From positions 20,423,871 through 20,487,870 of the forward strand of contig NC_135558.1 in assembly GCF_964340395.1 (NCBI RefSeq): 64,000 nucleotides of DNA, in the 5' to 3' direction. The position numbers and the translations under genes were made by a program. The stretch is from Glandiceps talaboti (taxonomy: Eukaryota > Hemichordata > Enteropneusta > Spengelidae). Numbering within the stretch: position 1 is the stretch's first letter; the number at the start of each line of letters is the position of its first letter. The notes beneath the pieces were generated by a model. It was not told the origin of the DNA, searched no databases, and saw nothing but the letters and a program-made list of their open reading frames with translations. Positions 61,541 to 64,000 of the stretch are shown here, in pieces.

Positions 61541-61682
61541 AAAAGGAAAACCAACATTTTAAAAGCTTATTTTCCCATGTTTGAAAAGTCATGTCAATTT
61601 TTTCAGGTACCCCCCCCCCCCCACACAACCCATATATTTTCAAGTCCCCCCTCCCCCCCTAACAAGTTTTTGTGAAAGCAGC

Positions 61683-62320
61683 TAACATAAGTTTAACACA
61701 CTAAAGTAAAAGCCGATAAGTACAGAGGGTCAACCAAAGGCAGATGGCATATAATTACTAGTATATTACATGTAACAGTTCAGACCTGGAGTCAAAAAAC
61801 ACTGAAAATTTAAACACTTCGGATTTACAACAGTGTATATGGACATTTTCATATATGGATGGGGGACAAGCTATAATAAGCAGTTTGAGATTACCTATGG
61901 TCGTAGGTTTTAAGAATGTCTGATGAGATTTTGACCATGGTAACAATATCCGTTTTACAGAAAAAGTCTTTTAATGAAACAAAGCTGACATCCACCATCC
62001 ATACACACATATACATAGACCTGATATGTGGGCACTAGTATACATATATTACCCCCAGGGCTGTTGTGTGGTTTTTAACCTCAGTGTATCCTTATAATTA
62101 GTATCAGTTTCTATATTAATAATGCAACTTGTTGCCATTGTTCTCTCACACATCACATATGGATTATACCAGCACACACCATATCTACATGTAAATACAA
62201 ACAATAGACGGGTCATGATCACATTCTAATTTGCATAAAACAGACACCTTCGATGATATTATATCTATCCACAAACTCCACTAACAATCATACAAATAGG
62301 CTGTTTAGCAGGCTACTTAC
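61683..62320. other. no gene seen
   Basis: If the first-exon candidate at 62321-62379 is real, this is the start of its intron 1. No other exon-like text found. Confidence 0.4.
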
Positions 62321-62379
62321 CGTGTATTTCTCATGGACGACTTCTTTTTAGAAATCCCTAAAACACAGTCATCGATCAT
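62321..62379 (-). CDS. possible first coding exon (minus-strand gene)
   Basis: ATG in GACGCGATGATCG opens MIDDCVLGISKKKSSMRNT and runs into a strong donor (ACACG before GTAAGT). The same frame upstream is open for about 20 codons to a stop, as in a 5' leader. The Ser/Lys-rich text hints at a cytosolic N-terminus but is too short to identify. The gene's other exons would lie at lower coordinates. Confidence 0.35.
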
Positions 62380-62963
62380 CGCGTCGTTTCCAAAACCTGG
62401 GTCACGTATGTTATCAGACTGTTTATGTCCTCGATGTAATCTTCACTCAAAGACCAGCTGGGCACGAAAGGAGTCTGGGTAATCAGGACTAGTCCATGTT
62501 ATGAACAGGTCATTTAACTGAAAAATATATCGCTACACACACACACAAATTCTTCTCGCGTGTATATTAAAACGTATTTCATACACTTTTATTGGAATTA
62601 TTCAAAAGTAGGATTCTTTCGCGAAAGCAGTTTTTAGCGATATGTCTTTGGGCAATCATTGCAGTAGACGAGTCATTCACCCTTGTTGTTCGCGTACCTA
62701 ACAGAAATGGACTTTACCATTAGGTCACGCAGGGATTATGCCACTGACCTTTTCCAACACATACGGCCATGGGTACAAAGAGTTTATGGTTTTTTTTATG
62801 TTCTGACAATCGCGAGACTTAATACATTTACATGTCTTCAATGCTGTGATCGTGGTTTGTGAAATACACTGGTGGTATACCAGTATTCTCATAAGCCTTA
62901 TGAAGAAGAGAGAGCGATTCATAACTATGGATAGAGTTTAACGGAGGTCGACAAACAGTCAAC
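62380..62963. other. interval between two divergent first-exon candidates
   Basis: May be a shared promoter region. It contains a short (CA)n (62535-62548). I see no clear TATA box, and the minus-strand ORF 62725-62922 has no recognisable domain. Confidence 0.3.
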
Positions 62964-63029
62964 ATGGCATGGTCAATGATGAACACTCACCAATCGTCGC
63001 TCATGGACAATTGTCTGACGAAATGCAAG
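62964..63029 (+). CDS. possible first coding exon (plus-strand gene)
   Basis: Two start codons in good context (AACATGGC at 62964, GGCATGGT at 62969) open different frames, both running into the donor GCAAG before GTAAGC. Frame 1 reads MAWSMMNTHQSSLMDNCLTK; frame 2 reads MVNDEHSPIVAHGQLSDEMQ. The second looks more like a soluble N-terminus. No homologue recognised. Confidence 0.3.
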
Positions 63030-64000
63030 GTAAGCTACCCCATTGATGGTTATATGTGTGTTTTATTTCCAGAAGATGTCGTTTGCACAATTTGAATCGA
63101 TCAAAATTTAACAATTTCACAAAAGTCCTGTGTACCATGTCAGATGCAAGCTATTGTTCATTGAAGGGGTCATTTGTTAATTATGCATGTTATGTAAATT
63201 GTAATAAATGTGTTAATGTGTTCCTATTGTATTGCGATACACATGTACATTGTATGAATACGAATGTAAGGAGTGTGTGAGATACAAAATATACTGTTAG
63301 GCTGTACTTATTAACATACTGAGGCAAAGGGGTTCACTAAAATTTGGTTCAGGTGTTAAATCTCAAATATCATTTTTATATCATTTTCATCAGAACATAA
63401 ACAAACTCTATTTGACTAATGTCATCCCAATATATCTCCTTGCTGAAATTAATTTGATGACAACAAAATTAAAAACAACTGAATACAAATACCATAGTAT
63501 TTTAAGATCTGATATTTGATGTATCAGCATTAACTGTACTATTTCACAACAAAAACTTGCTGCCATCGGTAACAAGGGAAATGTATTCATAGTTTGGTTT
63601 CAATGGTCACAGTATATTTTGTGCGTTTTAGGGTGGATAAATTTTGAAGGAATGAACATTCCAGTCACATCATGATAGGGAAACATTTTCAGCATCAATT
63701 ACTTTCCATATACCTGGAAATTATGGTGCTGTTCATTAATTTTTCATATTTTAAAATAAAAATACTGCATTTCCTTGGCAACTAGTCAGTGTATGAACAA
63801 AAGTATGGTGTCATGCAAAAGGTCGTCTTCTATGCTGCATTTGCTGAAAATTTGGTGCAAATTGGTCAAGAAATGCTAGAGTTATTTACAGTTTTCTTTG
63901 TCCAAATTCCATCATATTTGGTGCCATTGTCTTTCCTATTCAACTGTGATTACCCTGACCAAGACATTTCCAAATTAAATCATAAAATTTAATCATATAA
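63030..64000. other. presumed intron or intergenic, no gene seen
   Basis: AT-rich with stops in all frames. The ORF at 63789-63992 reads like a decayed repeat (AAATTTGGTGCAAATTGGTC) rather than a protein. Confidence 0.4.

Larger units (their letters stand above)
59301..61682 (-). mobile_element. DNA transposon with about 30-bp inverted ends
   Basis: Left end GGCGGCTTTCACAAAAACCT (on to GTTGGGGGGG) and, reversed, right end GCTGCTTTCACAAAAACTTG (on to TTAGGGGGGG, 61653-61682) match with about four differences. TAA lies outside both ends (59298-59300 and 61683-61685), a possible 3-bp target duplication. The 2,382-bp body holds one broken minus-strand coding fragment (60220-60782). TWA targets are usual for PIF/Harbinger; assignment is tentative. 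Confidence 0.65.

Noticed and set aside
62660-62760. tRNA-like stretch
   Set aside because: No cloverleaf with proper A and B boxes could be formed.
63789-63992. 67-codon plus-strand ORF
   Set aside because: No domain, no splice context, and the text resembles a decayed dispersed repeat.

Overview
The window is animal nuclear DNA, most likely from a marine invertebrate. The evidence is a metazoan-type 5S rRNA, intron-split exons of a receptor guanylate cyclase, fragments of two LINEs, DNA transposons with terminal inverted repeats, and many micro- and minisatellites. The 5S sequence and the repeats do not let me name the phylum. No complete protein-coding gene was found, and I saw no virus-like or LTR element.

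Region 1 (1-47,104) is one head-to-tail 5S rDNA array. I count 74 gene copies, all on the + strand, in units of about 632-656 bp; one unit is 791 bp. Seventy copies are full length (118 nt between the paired ends). Three share an internal 32-nt deletion and one has a 4-nt insertion. Each unit has a TATATAA-like box about 30 bp upstream, the internal control region, a downstream T-run and a spacer holding a 47-bp direct repeat 155 bp apart. Spacer variants, given letters here, recur in the same order and so reveal nested block duplications of 1.24 kb (2 units), 3.22 kb (5 units), 5.08 kb (8 units), 7.63 kb (12 units) and 8.25-9.5 kb (13-15 units, displaced 12.1-13.3 kb).

Region 2 (47,105-51,610) is the array edge, a junkyard of mobile DNA. 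A 1.27-kb transposon with 23-bp inverted ends and a broken N-terminal Mutator-like transposase ORF lies directly against the last unit. It is followed by an inverted, diverged copy of the 5S spacer, a LINE endonuclease/RT fragment (minus strand), a hairpin-rich segment, and a LINE 3' end (plus strand) that runs into a (CT)n tract.

Region 3 (51,610-57,600) holds the last three coding exons of a receptor-type guanylate cyclase on the minus strand. Its introns and the DNA upstream contain several tandem repeats, including a 16-17-bp minisatellite carrying CCCTAA in most units and a 30-bp hairpin-forming minisatellite. A perfect 72-bp palindrome and a 32-bp inverted repeat pair flank or lie near the exons.

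Region 4 (57,600-64,000) holds low-confidence minus-strand exon candidates, a 2.4-kb element with inverted ends around a broken SAP-like C-terminal coding fragment, and two divergent first-exon candidates about 0.6 kb apart. The rest looks like intron or intergenic DNA.
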